Shown here piece after piece: positions 19,388 through 27,896 of a stretch of 64,000 bases of DNA (position 1 is its first letter; every line of letters begins with the position of its first letter). The DNA is taken from the NCBI GenBank assembly GCA_028688905.1, contig JAQTXH010000001.1, positions 1,035,770-1,099,769 on the forward strand. The letters run 5' to 3'. Source of the DNA: Acidiphilium sp. (GTDB taxonomy: Bacteria > Pseudomonadota > Alphaproteobacteria > Acetobacterales > Acetobacteraceae). Below the pieces are notes generated by a model. That model made no database searches. It had not been told where the DNA came from and saw nothing but the letters and a program-made list of their open reading frames with translations. The position numbers and the translations under genes are program-made.

Positions 19388-20787
19388 GGCACCAATGCTT
19401 GGCTTCGAATAACTTCCCCTACCAGCGTTTTTGGGTCCAAAATGCTGTCCAGATCGGCACCGGGCAGCGCCTCGGTGGCCAGTTCCCGAACCGTGCGGCC
19501 CGTTGCGAGAGCCGTTTTTGCTAACGCGGTTGCACGTTCATAACCCAAATAGGGAACCAGGGCAGTGAGTGTCGCGGTGCTGGCTTCGAGATGCTTCAGG
19601 CAGTTTTCGGGGTTTGCAACAATTCCATCCACGCACAAAGTTGCAAATACCGCGGCAGAATTGCGGATCAGCTTCATGCTGGTCAGGATATTATGGGCAA
19701 TCAGCGGTTCAAACGCGTTCAACTGCAATTGGCCGCCCTCCGCTGCCATAGTAATCGCCAAGTCATACCCGACCACTTGGTAGCAAACGATGCTGATCAT
19801 TTCAGGAATGACCGGATTGACCTTGCCCGGCATGATCGATGATCCGGGTTGGAGTGCCGGCAGGCTGATCTCACCGAAGCCGCCACGCGGCCCGGAGGAT
19901 AACAAGCGTAAGTCGTTGGCAATCTTTGAAAGTTTGGTCGCGATCCGTTTCAGAACCGCGGAGAACATGATGAAGCCCCCCATGTCCCAGCTCGCTTCGA
20001 GCAGGTTGGATGACTGCACGAAGTCAATTCCACTGATCCGCGACAACGACTGGATTGCGAACGGACCGTACGCAGGATCGGCATTGATCCCGGTGCCGAT
20101 CGCGGTGCCGCCAAGATTGATTTCGGTCAGAAGTTTTGCCGCTTCGCCGAGCCTGAGAATATCTTCGCGAATGGTGCTGGCGAACGCCCCGAACTCCTGC
20201 CCCAGCGTCATCGGAACCGCGTCCTGCATCTCGGTGCGTCCGAGTTTCACGACATCGGCGAATTCGCTCGCCTTGCGCTCGAATGACGTGGCCAGGCGAT
20301 CAAGGCGTCCGGCGAGCGCATCCTTGCCGAGCAACACCGAAAGGCGCACCGCCGTGGGGTAAGTGTCGTTGGTGGATTGCGACATGTTGACGTGGTCGTT
20401 CGGATGAACTTGGAAATCGCCACGCGCGCCACCCAGCAATTCCGAAGCGCGGTTCGCCAATACCTCGTTCATGTTCATATTAGTCGAAGTACCGGCCCCG
20501 CCCTGGATCACGTCGACGGGAAACTGATCATGCCAGTGCCCATCAATGACTTCCTGCGCGGCCTTGTCGATCGCCTCCGCAATCAGCGGGTCTATTTTAC
20601 CCAGCCGCGCGTTAGCCCGCGCCGCCGCTATTTTGACCATGGCGAGTGCGGTCAGCAGGTGCTGATGCTGCCCGATCGCCACATCCGAGATGGGAAAATT
20701 GCGCAGCGCCCGCGCCGTCGATGCACCCCAGTAAACGTCATCGGGAACGGTGATTGTTCCAAGACTATCGTGATCGGTGCGAGACAT
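19384..20787 (-). CDS. aspA: Aspartate ammonia-lyase
   Basis: AspA converts L-aspartate to fumarate and ammonia. The 467-residue protein belongs to the fumarase/aspartase superfamily, with the catalytic loop GSSIMPGKVNP near residue 315. Features favour aspartase over class II fumarase: GRTEMQDAVPMTLGQEF (fumarases have GRTHTQDA) and IGTGINADP. A ribosome binding site (GGGGAAG) precedes the ATG. Like hutH, it releases ammonia from an amino acid, and it sits just upstream of hutC on the same strand. Confidence 0.88.
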   Translation of the reverse strand: MSRTDHDSLGTITVPDDVYWGASTARALRNFPISDVAIGQHQHLLTALAMVKIAAARANARLGKIDPLIAEAIDKAAQEVIDGHWHDQFPVDVIQGGAGTSTNMNMNEVLANRASELLGGARGDFQVHPNDHVNMSQSTNDTYPTAVRLSVLLGKDALAGRLDRLATSFERKASEFADVVKLGRTEMQDAVPMTLGQEFGAFASTIREDILRLGEAAKLLTEINLGGTAIGTGINADPAYGPFAIQSLSRISGIDFVQSSNLLEASWDMGGFIMFSAVLKRIATKLSKIANDLRLLSSGPRGGFGEISLPALQPGSSIMPGKVNPVIPEMISIVCYQVVGYDLAITMAAEGGQLQLNAFEPLIAHNILTSMKLIRNSAAVFATLCVDGIVANPENCLKHLEASTATLTALVPYLGYERATALAKTALATGRTVRELATEALPGADLDSILDPKTLVGEVIRSQALVP

Positions 20788-20820
20788 TCTCTTCCCCAGT
20801 ATTCTGTGCGGTTGTTTATT

Positions 20821-21489
20821 TTAGTTCAATTTCGTGTTTTGCAGATCCGTGCGCTGTAGTCTGGCATAGCTAAACCGCTGAGCCACCCCACTCGGCGTCT
20901 GGTGGGTATGCACGCGCTGCTCACGCAGAACAAAGTCAGGTCTCAACAAGGCCGCGATGTCGTCGGCCGCATAGCGCATGACCGGCAGACCACTACAGCG
21001 TTCGGGGCCGTCCGGCGCAAAGGTCGCCAGAACAAGATAGCCACCGGGTGCCAGGGTTCTGCGGATCGTTTCAATGTAACGCAAGCGATCGGCGGGATCG
21101 ACCAGGAAATGAAAGACCGCACGGTCGTGCCAAAGATCGAATGTCAGGTGCGGCTGCCACTGCGTCACGTCGGCACAGATCCAGTTGATGCGGGATGCGC
21201 CGGGTCCCGCTGCCTCGCGCGCAGCATCGAGCGCGGTTTGAGCGATGTCGAGCACGGTCACCGTTTGATAGCCAGCCGCTAACAAATTTGCCGCCAGTTT
21301 GGATGCGCCGCCCCCGATGTCAATGATGCGGGCGTCACGCGGCAGCGCGCAGGCCTCGATCATTGCAAGCGAAATCGTCGGCCGCGCCTCATACCAGCTG
21401 ACTTTGTCGGTGGCGTTGCGCTGATAGGCGGCATTCCAATGGGTCTGAAGCTGGCTGGATACCGGCGATCTGGCGTGGTCGTCAGTCAT
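20821..21489 (-). CDS. Class I SAM-dependent methyltransferase
   Basis: This 222-residue protein carries a Rossmann-type methyltransferase domain: motif I IIDIGGGASKLA, VTVLDIAQTALDAAR, ICADVTQW and YIETIRRTLAPGGYLVLATF. The N-terminal HWNAAYQRNATDKVSWYE is shared by a common family of small uncharacterised methyltransferases (thiopurine methyltransferase-like). Start chosen at 21489, which overlaps the trmJ end by 8 bases; an ATG at 21525 is also possible. Substrate unknown. Confidence 0.8.
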   Translation of the reverse strand: MTDDHARSPVSSQLQTHWNAAYQRNATDKVSWYEARPTISLAMIEACALPRDARIIDIGGGASKLAANLLAAGYQTVTVLDIAQTALDAAREAAGPGASRINWICADVTQWQPHLTFDLWHDRAVFHFLVDPADRLRYIETIRRTLAPGGYLVLATFAPDGPERCSGLPVMRYAADDIAALLRPDFVLREQRVHTHQTPSGVAQRFSYARLQRTDLQNTKLN

Positions 21490-22276
21490 GGGCGGGGCCT
21501 TGTAGTCGAGCATCGTACCGGCCATGCGCCAGTTCGGTGACGATGCCGTGCAACGTACGCAATTCCTGCTCGGTCACTTCGCCGCGCTGGAAGAAATGGC
21601 GGATGGTGCGCACCATGCCGGGGCGCTTCGGCGCGTTGCGCAGAAAGCCCGAAGCATCGCATTCGGTGATCAGATGGGTGAGAAAATTTTCAAGCTCGCC
21701 CTTGGTTGCAACATGGGTTTTATGGGTCACCATGTCGCGCGCCGGTGTTGCATCGCGCGCCATCCACCATTCATGTGCCATGACCATCACCGCCTGCGCG
21801 AGATTGAGCGACATGAAGCCGGGATTGAGCGGATAGCGGATCAGGCTGTCGGCATGGGCAATGTCGTCATTATCGAGGCCGGCGCGTTCCGGGCCGAATA
21901 ACAACCCCATACGCAGGCCGCGATTGCCGATCTCGTGCAGTTCGGCAGCCGCCCCCCGCGCTGTTAGCAACGGCTTGATGATATGACGCGGGCGCGGACA
22001 AGTCGCAAATACCCGGTGCAGGTCGGCAACGGCATCGGCCACGGTTTCATGCACGGTGGCGGCCTCGAGAATCCGGTATGCCCCCGAAGCGGTACGAATC
22101 GCCCGGTCTTGCGGCCAGCCGTCACGCGGGCTGACAAGGCGAAGGTAGAACAGGCCGCCATTGCCCATCGCACGGGCGACCGAGCCGATGTTTTCGGCAA
22201 GCTGCGGTCGCACCAGGATGACGACCGGTGATGGGTCGATTGGGCGGAGATCGGCACCTTCGTCACGCGCGGTCAT
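21482..22276 (-). CDS. trmJ: tRNA (cytidine/uridine-2'-O)-methyltransferase TrmJ
   Basis: TrmJ methylates the 2'-OH of residue 32 in several tRNAs. The 264-residue SpoU/TrmD-fold protein shows the knot motifs LVRPQLAENIGSVARAMGN, LLFGPERAGL and NPGFMSLNLAQAVMVM. A C-terminal extension of about 90 residues fits TrmJ rather than TrmL. It overlaps cysS upstream by ATGA, so two tRNA-related genes are coupled. Confidence 0.9.
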   Translation of the reverse strand: MTARDEGADLRPIDPSPVVILVRPQLAENIGSVARAMGNGGLFYLRLVSPRDGWPQDRAIRTASGAYRILEAATVHETVADAVADLHRVFATCPRPRHIIKPLLTARGAAAELHEIGNRGLRMGLLFGPERAGLDNDDIAHADSLIRYPLNPGFMSLNLAQAVMVMAHEWWMARDATPARDMVTHKTHVATKGELENFLTHLITECDASGFLRNAPKRPGMVRTIRHFFQRGEVTEQELRTLHGIVTELAHGRYDARLQGPAHD

Positions 22277-23631
22277 GCACGCCGCCAGGTGGTGCCAGTG
22301 GCGCTGTCTTCCAGGATGATGCCGGATTCCGCGAGTTCGGCGCGAATGGCATCGGCGCGGGTAAAATCACGTGATTTCCGTGCGGCAAGACGAGCGGCAA
22401 TCGAGGCCTTGATCCGCCCGGCGTCGTCCTCATCGCCACGGAACCAGTCTGATGCGGAAGAGTTGAAAATCCCCAACAGATTTCCTGCTGTCATCATGGA
22501 CGCAGCCGCACTTTCATCTCCCCCCAGCGCCGCATCTGCCAGAGCATGCAACCCCGTGATCGCGGCTGGTGTATTCAGGTCGTCGGTTAATGTATCTAAT
22601 ACACAGTCGGGAACCCCGTTTGCCGGCGACACATTGGGGTGTTTGCCCAGCGCCCGATAAAACCGATCCAGCTCCCGTTTTGCCTCCGCCAGTGCCGCTT
22701 CGGTAAAGTCCAGCGTGCTGCGATAATGCGTCTTCAATAGTAAAAATCGCAGCGCCTCGCCCGGTGTCCTGGCCAGCACCTGCTCGACGGTGACATAATT
22801 GCCGAGCGATTTCGACATCTTCTCGCCGTTCACCTGCAACATGTGAACATGCATCCAGATGCGCGCAAAACCGGACTCCGGAAACGCGCAGGTCGATTGT
22901 GCGATCTCGTTTTCATGGTGCGGAAAAATCAGATCGTCGCCCCCACCGTGAATATCGAAATCCGTGCCTAAATGTCGGTGAATCATCGCCGAGCATTCGA
23001 TGTGCCAGCCTGGCCTGCCACGCCCCCAAGGGCTTTCCCAGCCCGGCAGTGCGTCAGGTGACGGTTTCCACAGCACGAAGTCACCCGGATCGCGCTTATA
23101 GGTTGCGACATCCACCCTGGCACCGGCAAGCAGTTCGTCGGGGCTTCGTCCGGAAAATGCTCCGTAATCGGCGTCCGATCGCACCGCGAACAGCACATGC
23201 CCGTCGGCCTCATAGGCATGGCCACCGGCGATCAACCGCTCGATCATCGAGATGATCTCGCCCATATGTGCGGTCGCCCTCGGCTCGATATCGGGCAGGA
23301 CGGCAAATAAGGCGGCCATATCGCGGTGATACCACGCCGTCGTGCGCGCGGTGATCGTCGCGATCGGCTCGCCGGTCTCGGCTGACTTTGCGTTGATCTT
23401 GTCGTCCACATCGGTGATGTTGCGTACATAGGTCACGCGCGGATACACATGCCGTAGCAGCCGCACCAGCACATCGAACACTACCACCGGCCGGGCGTTG
23501 CCGATATGGGCGTGGTCATACACCGTCGGCCCACACACATAGAGCTTCACGTGATCAGGATCGATCGGCATGAACAGTTCACGCCGCCTTGATTTAGTGT
23601 TGTGTAGCCTGATCTGGATCATGGTCCGCAT
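22273..23631 (-). CDS. cysS: Cysteinyl-tRNA synthetase
   Basis: CysS charges tRNA-Cys. The 452-residue class I synthetase has the zinc-site Cys at VCGPTVYDHAHIGNAR, which also contains the HIGH motif, and the KMSKS loop in GEKMSKSLGN. Further zinc ligands lie around HIECSAM and HGGGDDLIFPHHENE. A start nine bases further in (ATG, giving MIQIRLHN) is equally possible. It is the first gene of the minus-strand run that continues through trmJ, a methyltransferase, aspA, a glycosyltransferase and hutC. Confidence 0.96.
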   Translation of the reverse strand: MRTMIQIRLHNTKSRRRELFMPIDPDHVKLYVCGPTVYDHAHIGNARPVVVFDVLVRLLRHVYPRVTYVRNITDVDDKINAKSAETGEPIATITARTTAWYHRDMAALFAVLPDIEPRATAHMGEIISMIERLIAGGHAYEADGHVLFAVRSDADYGAFSGRSPDELLAGARVDVATYKRDPGDFVLWKPSPDALPGWESPWGRGRPGWHIECSAMIHRHLGTDFDIHGGGDDLIFPHHENEIAQSTCAFPESGFARIWMHVHMLQVNGEKMSKSLGNYVTVEQVLARTPGEALRFLLLKTHYRSTLDFTEAALAEAKRELDRFYRALGKHPNVSPANGVPDCVLDTLTDDLNTPAAITGLHALADAALGGDESAAASMMTAGNLLGIFNSSASDWFRGDEDDAGRIKASIAARLAARKSRDFTRADAIRAELAESGIILEDSATGTTWRRA

Positions 23632-23709
23632 TTCCGCCGCGCGCTCTACGATGTCAACCGGATGAGATTGACGCGGTCGGATCAGTCCTGTAAGGCTAAA
23701 AACATAAAT

Positions 23710-23730
23710 TGCGAATAGTTCTCATTCGCA
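23710..23730. promoter_or_regulatory. Fur-family operator upstream of the NRAMP gene
   Basis: TGCGAATAGTTCTCATTCGCA spans 21 bases with perfectly complementary 7-base arms (TGCGAAT/ATTCGCA). The pattern, including the central TTCTCA, is the classic Fur box type seen upstream of proteobacterial iron-responsive genes. It ends about 18 bases before the TTG start of the transporter, so a repressor bound here would block transcription. Mur or Irr relatives cannot be excluded. Confidence 0.72.
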
Positions 23731-23748
23731 TAAAATTTGGAGGATGTC

Positions 23749-24999
23749 TTGTCCCAGACCACAACAAGCCCGGTGCGCCGCTCATCCCGCTTACGGTTTC
23801 TCGCCGTATTCGGGCCTGGTCTAGTGGTCATGCTGGCGGATACCGATGTCGGCAGCGTCATCACGGCGGCGCAGTCCGGGGTTGCCTGGGGCTACCGGCT
23901 GTTGCTGTTGCAATTTCTGCTGATGCCGATCCTTTACGTGGTACAGGAGCTGACGGTTCGGCTCGGCATTTTCACCGGCAAGGGTCATGGCGAACTGATC
24001 CGCGATACATTCGGCCCGGCCTGGGCCTGGCTGTCGGCGGCGGGGCTTACGGTGGCGACGATCGGTGCCTTGCTGACCGAGTTTTCGGGTGTCGCTGGCG
24101 TTGGTGAGTTGTACGGCGTGCCGCGGCTGGTCTCGGTCAGTCTGGCAGCAGCATTTCTGCTGATCGTGGCGTTCACCGGGTCGTACCGGCGGGTTGAGCG
24201 GGTTGCGATTGCGCTCGGCCTGTTCGAATTGGTGTTTTTCGTGGTGGCCTACCTGGCGCACCCTGATCTGCACAGCATCGCGATTCAGACGTTTAAGCCC
24301 GCACTCGGCAATTCAGCCTATCTTTACCTGGTTGCCGCTAATATTGGCGCGGTGATCATGCCGTGGATGATTTTTTATCAGCAGTCGGCGGTCGCGGATA
24401 AAAAGCTGACGCCGGCCGATTTCAAATACGCGCGGTGGGATACCGCGATCGGTGCGGTCCTCACTCAACTCGTCATGGCCGCTGTGCTGGTTGCGGCCGC
24501 CGCGACCATCGGGTTACGCAACCATCAGGCCAGCCTGAATTCGGTGGGCGACATTGCCCATGCATTGACGCCGTTTCTCGGTGAAACCGTCGGCAAGCTG
24601 GTGTTCGGCGTTGGCGTGCTCGGGGCGGGGCTGATCGCCGCCATCGTCGCCTCGCTGGCGCTCGCCTGGGGCTTGGGCGAAGTAACCGGATATCGCCGGT
24701 CGCTCGAGGATCATCCGCTGCAGGCTAAATGGTTCTATGGTGTCTATGCATTCTGCTTGATTGCCGGCGCGGTACTGGTGGCGTTCGTGCCCAACCTGGT
24801 GTTTCTCAACATCGCGGTCGAGGTGATGAACGCGCTGTTGCTGCCACTGGTGCTGGGCTTCTTGATCGCACTCGCCATGCACGCGCTGCCGGCGCATATC
24901 AGGCTGCGGGGTTGGTATTTATGGCTGACGTTGTTTCTGTCCACATTGACGGCTGGCCTCGGCGTCTATGGTGGTCTATCAGGTGCCGGACTGTTCTGA
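23749..24999 (+). CDS. Divergent NRAMP-family divalent metal transporter
   Basis: This is a 416-residue polytopic inner-membrane protein with about 11 membrane segments and NRAMP-like layout. In segment 1 the canonical DPGN metal motif reads DVGS (MLADTDVGSVITAAQSG), keeping the Asp but losing Pro and Asn. In segment 6 the canonical MPH reads MPW (GAVIMPWMIFYQQS), keeping the Met but losing the His. Metal choice is therefore uncertain: Mn, Fe or Mg are possible. The start is set at the TTG at 23749 because GGAGG at 23739-23743 is spaced correctly for it; a TTG at 23737 is in frame but has no such site. A Fur box lies directly upstream. Confidence 0.85.
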   Translation: MSQTTTSPVRRSSRLRFLAVFGPGLVVMLADTDVGSVITAAQSGVAWGYRLLLLQFLLMPILYVVQELTVRLGIFTGKGHGELIRDTFGPAWAWLSAAGLTVATIGALLTEFSGVAGVGELYGVPRLVSVSLAAAFLLIVAFTGSYRRVERVAIALGLFELVFFVVAYLAHPDLHSIAIQTFKPALGNSAYLYLVAANIGAVIMPWMIFYQQSAVADKKLTPADFKYARWDTAIGAVLTQLVMAAVLVAAAATIGLRNHQASLNSVGDIAHALTPFLGETVGKLVFGVGVLGAGLIAAIVASLALAWGLGEVTGYRRSLEDHPLQAKWFYGVYAFCLIAGAVLVAFVPNLVFLNIAVEVMNALLLPLVLGFLIALAMHALPAHIRLRGWYLWLTLFLSTLTAGLGVYGGLSGAGLF

Positions 25000-25030
25000 T
25001 CGTAGAGAGTTTTTTGGCTTTTGTCGGCAC

Positions 25031-25050
25031 AAAGGAACGTCCTTTCTTTC
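25031..25050 (+). terminator. Possible weak terminator after the NRAMP gene
   Basis: AAAGGA-ACG-TCCTTT is a perfect 6-bp inverted repeat with a 3-base loop followed by a C/T-rich tract (CTTTC). The stem is weak, so termination would be partial at best. It precedes the next gene by 13 bases. Confidence 0.35.
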
Positions 25051-25062
25051 TGAAAGCCGCCC

Positions 25063-25815
25063 ATGCCCAAGCTGCGCGCCCTGATTTTCGACGTTGACGG
25101 CACCCTGGCCGAAACCGAGGAACTGCACCGGATCAGTTTCAACGCTACCTTCGCCGAGGTTGGGCTGGATTGGGACTGGGACCGCGCGCTGTACCGCGAA
25201 TTGCTGGCGGTGACCGGCGGCAAGGAGCGCATCCGGTATTACATCGATGAATTCGACGGCAGCGTCGATATTCCGCCCGAAGGCATCCGCGTCCTGCATG
25301 AGCGCAAAACCGCGATCTATGCCGCCCGCATGGCCGAGGGCGCGCTGGGGCCGCGCCCGGGGATTTTGCGGCTGATCCACGAAGCGCGGCAGGCCGGCGT
25401 CTTATGCGCCATCGCCACCACGACCAGCCGCCCGAATATCGATGCGCTGCTGCAATCCGCCTTCGCGCCGGACGCGGTGTCATGGTTTGCCGCGATCGCG
25501 GCGGGAGACGAGGTGGCGCGCAAGAAACCCGCTCCCGACGTCTATGTGCTGGCGCTGGAACGGCTGGGCTTGGCGGCCGATGAGTGCCTGGCGATCGAGG
25601 ATTCCCGCAACGGGCTGGAATCGGCGCGCGCGGCCGGGCTGGGCTGCGTCATCACCGTCAGCCCCTACACCGAGGATCAGGATTTTACGGCGGCGCTGAA
25701 AATCGTGGCGCATATGGGCGATTTCGAGACGCGCAATCCCACGATCGAGGGCGGCATGGTAACGTTGCCGATGCTACAATCATGGCATAGCGCCGGCATC
25801 AGCCGATCAGCGTAA
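25063..25815 (+). CDS. HAD-superfamily phosphatase, CbbY-like
   Basis: This 250-residue soluble hydrolase has the HAD motifs: DVDGTLAETEELH (nucleophile and acid Asp pair), TTTSRP for motif II, the Lys in RKKPAPDVY and motif IV IEDSRNG. The sequence after motif I (ISFNATFAEVGLDWDWD) is typical of CbbY, which in autotrophs removes the inhibitor xylulose-1,5-bisphosphate. No RuBisCO genes are in the window, so a general sugar-phosphate phosphatase or mutase role is possible. It follows the transporter by 63 bases. Confidence 0.85.
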   Translation: MPKLRALIFDVDGTLAETEELHRISFNATFAEVGLDWDWDRALYRELLAVTGGKERIRYYIDEFDGSVDIPPEGIRVLHERKTAIYAARMAEGALGPRPGILRLIHEARQAGVLCAIATTTSRPNIDALLQSAFAPDAVSWFAAIAAGDEVARKKPAPDVYVLALERLGLAADECLAIEDSRNGLESARAAGLGCVITVSPYTEDQDFTAALKIVAHMGDFETRNPTIEGGMVTLPMLQSWHSAGISRSA

Positions 25816-25914
25816 TGCCACACGCGCCCGGAGCGAAAATCCTGCCACCCCCTGCCCTTCCCTGATCACGCCACCGCGTCTATCTCTGACCCAGCATAAC
25901 CAGGGGAATGAGCA

Positions 25915-27306
25915 ATGAATAACCCATCGATCGACGCGGTTCTCGCCCATATCGACGCCAATCTCGATGCCTCGCGCGCCCGCTGGTTCGATCTGCTGCG
26001 CATCCCCTCGATCAGCGCGCAACCGGCCCGCAAATCCGATTGCATCCGCGCCGCCGCGCACATACGCGATCTGCTCATTGGCATGGGGTTCGAAGCGCGC
26101 CTGTCGGAAACCAAGGGCCTGCCCGGCGTGATCGCGACCCATCACCACGCCGGCGGCAACGCGCCGCGCGTGCTGTTCTATGGCCATTATGATGTGCAGC
26201 CGGTCGATCCGATTGCGTTGTGGGATGCCGACCCGTTCGAGCCGCAACTGGTTGACCAAGCGGACGGGCCGCGCATTGTCGCGCGCGGTGCGGTGGACGA
26301 CAAGGGCCAGGTGATGATGGTGTTCGAGGCGATCCGCGCGCATCTGGCGGTCAATCAGTCCCTGCCGGTCAACCTCACCGTGCTGATCGAAGGCGAGGAG
26401 GAATGCGGCAGCCCCTCGCTCGACGCCATGCTGGAAGCCGAACGCGCGGCACTGGCCGCCGATTTCGTCCTGGTGGCCGACACCAACATGTGGAACCGCG
26501 ACACCCCCGCCATCACCACCAGCCTGCGCGGCCTCGCGGCGATCGAGCTTAAAATCACCGGCCCCAACCGCGACCTGCACTCCGGCCTGTTCGGCGGCCC
26601 GGCGCTCAACCCGATCCGCGCGCTGACCCGGATACTGGGCGATCTGTTCGATGACAACGGCAGCATCCGCATCCCCGGTTTCCACGACGGAATCACGGAT
26701 ATTCCGGCCGATGTTCTGCAATCCTGGCGGGAAACCGGCTTCGATGAAGCGGGCTGGCTGGCGGCGATCGGACTGCATCACGCCAGCGGCGAGCGGGGCC
26801 GAACCGTGCTGGAACAGAACTGGTCGCGCCCGACCGCCGAACTCAACGGCATTTTCGGCGGGTATCAAGGGGCGGGCAGCAAGACCGTCATCCCGGCCGA
26901 AGCAGGGGCCAAACTCACGTTCCGCCTCGTACCGGGTCAGGACCCGGCCAAGGTTATCGATGGGTTCAAGCGCTTCGTCACCGAACGCTTGTTGCCCGAT
27001 GCGCGCGCCCATTTCGAGGTGTTCGGTGCCTCGCCCGGCCTGATGGTGCCGGTCGATGCGCCCTATGTCCGCGCCGCGCGAACCGCACTCGAAGCCGAAT
27101 TCGGCAAACCGCCGGTCCTGGCCGGATGCGGTGCCTCTATCCCGGTGGTCGAAGCGTTCGAGCGGCAGTTGGGCCTGAAAACCCTGCTGGTCGGCTTCGG
27201 CCTCGATGACGATCGCATCCACTCCCCCAACGAGAAATTCGAGATGCACTGCTTTCACCGAGGCATGCGCGCTGAAGCCAGAATGCTGGCAGCCTTCGCC
27301 GCGTGA
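25915..27306 (+). CDS. M20-family metallopeptidase (dipeptidase-like)
   Basis: This 463-residue cytoplasmic enzyme has the M20 two-domain layout: YGHYDVQPVDP with metal-binding His and Asp near residue 85, RGAVDDKGQ with the bridging Asp, EGEEECGS with the catalytic Glu, the dimerisation domain at about 210-350, and a final metal-binding His in HSPNEKFEM. The closest group is the M20 dipeptidases (PepV/CPG2/CNDP type). Its TGA overlaps the GTG start of the fetA-like gene, so translation of the two is coupled, an unexplained pairing. Confidence 0.9.
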   Translation: MNNPSIDAVLAHIDANLDASRARWFDLLRIPSISAQPARKSDCIRAAAHIRDLLIGMGFEARLSETKGLPGVIATHHHAGGNAPRVLFYGHYDVQPVDPIALWDADPFEPQLVDQADGPRIVARGAVDDKGQVMMVFEAIRAHLAVNQSLPVNLTVLIEGEEECGSPSLDAMLEAERAALAADFVLVADTNMWNRDTPAITTSLRGLAAIELKITGPNRDLHSGLFGGPALNPIRALTRILGDLFDDNGSIRIPGFHDGITDIPADVLQSWRETGFDEAGWLAAIGLHHASGERGRTVLEQNWSRPTAELNGIFGGYQGAGSKTVIPAEAGAKLTFRLVPGQDPAKVIDGFKRFVTERLLPDARAHFEVFGASPGLMVPVDAPYVRAARTALEAEFGKPPVLAGCGASIPVVEAFERQLGLKTLLVGFGLDDDRIHSPNEKFEMHCFHRGMRAEARMLAAFAA

Positions 27307-27896
27307 GGCTGGTTGCCTCCGGTCTGACCGGTGCCGCTGGTGGCCCGTTCGATTTTTCGCTCCAACCCGGTGCCGCCATGGCGATCACCGGACCGTCCGG
27401 TGCGGGTAAATCGGTGCTGCTGCGGATGATCGCGGATCTCGACCCGCATGGCGGCACGGTCACGCTCGACGGGGCCGATCGTGCCATCTTCACCGCACCC
27501 GCGTGGCGCAAACGCGTCGCCTATCTCGCCGCCGAGCCGGGCTGGTGGCACGACGACACCGCCCCGCATTTTCCCGACCGCGCCCGCGCCGAGGCGCTGA
27601 TGCCCGGCTTGGCGCTCGACCCGAAACTGCTCGTCCAGCCGGTGCATCGGCTGTCCACCGGCGAGCGGATGCGCCTCGCCCTGATCCGCGTTTTGCTGAA
27701 CGACCCCGCCGTTTTACTGCTCGACGAACCAACCGGCGCACTCGACCCCCATGCCACAAGCCTGGTCGAGACGATCCTTCTGGAGCGCCAACGGACCGGA
27801 ACTGCGCTGATCATTGTGACACACGACATGGATCAGGCCGCCCGCCTCGGTGCCAGACGTTTCCACCTCGAAGCCGGCACGCTCACCCCGCAATGA
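27303..27896 (+). CDS. fetA: ABC transporter ATPase, FetA/YbbL-like
   Basis: This is a 197-residue ATPase with Walker A GPSGAGKS, signature LSTGERMRLAL (a variant of LSGGQ), Walker B VLLLDEPTGALD and the switch His in VTHD. The short length and its overlap with an FetB-type permease match E. coli FetAB, linked there to iron export and peroxide resistance. It starts with GTG overlapping the peptidase stop. Confidence 0.85.
   Translation: MRLVASGLTGAAGGPFDFSLQPGAAMAITGPSGAGKSVLLRMIADLDPHGGTVTLDGADRAIFTAPAWRKRVAYLAAEPGWWHDDTAPHFPDRARAEALMPGLALDPKLLVQPVHRLSTGERMRLALIRVLLNDPAVLLLDEPTGALDPHATSLVETILLERQRTGTALIIVTHDMDQAARLGARRFHLEAGTLTPQ

Noticed and set aside
19384-20787. Class II fumarase
   Set aside because: The sequence GRTEMQDAVPMTLGQEF and the IGTGINADP block match aspartase better than fumarase C.
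25807-27258. A 483-codon minus-strand frame opposite the M20 peptidase
   Set aside because: The peptidase has all catalytic motifs on the plus strand; the antisense frame has none.
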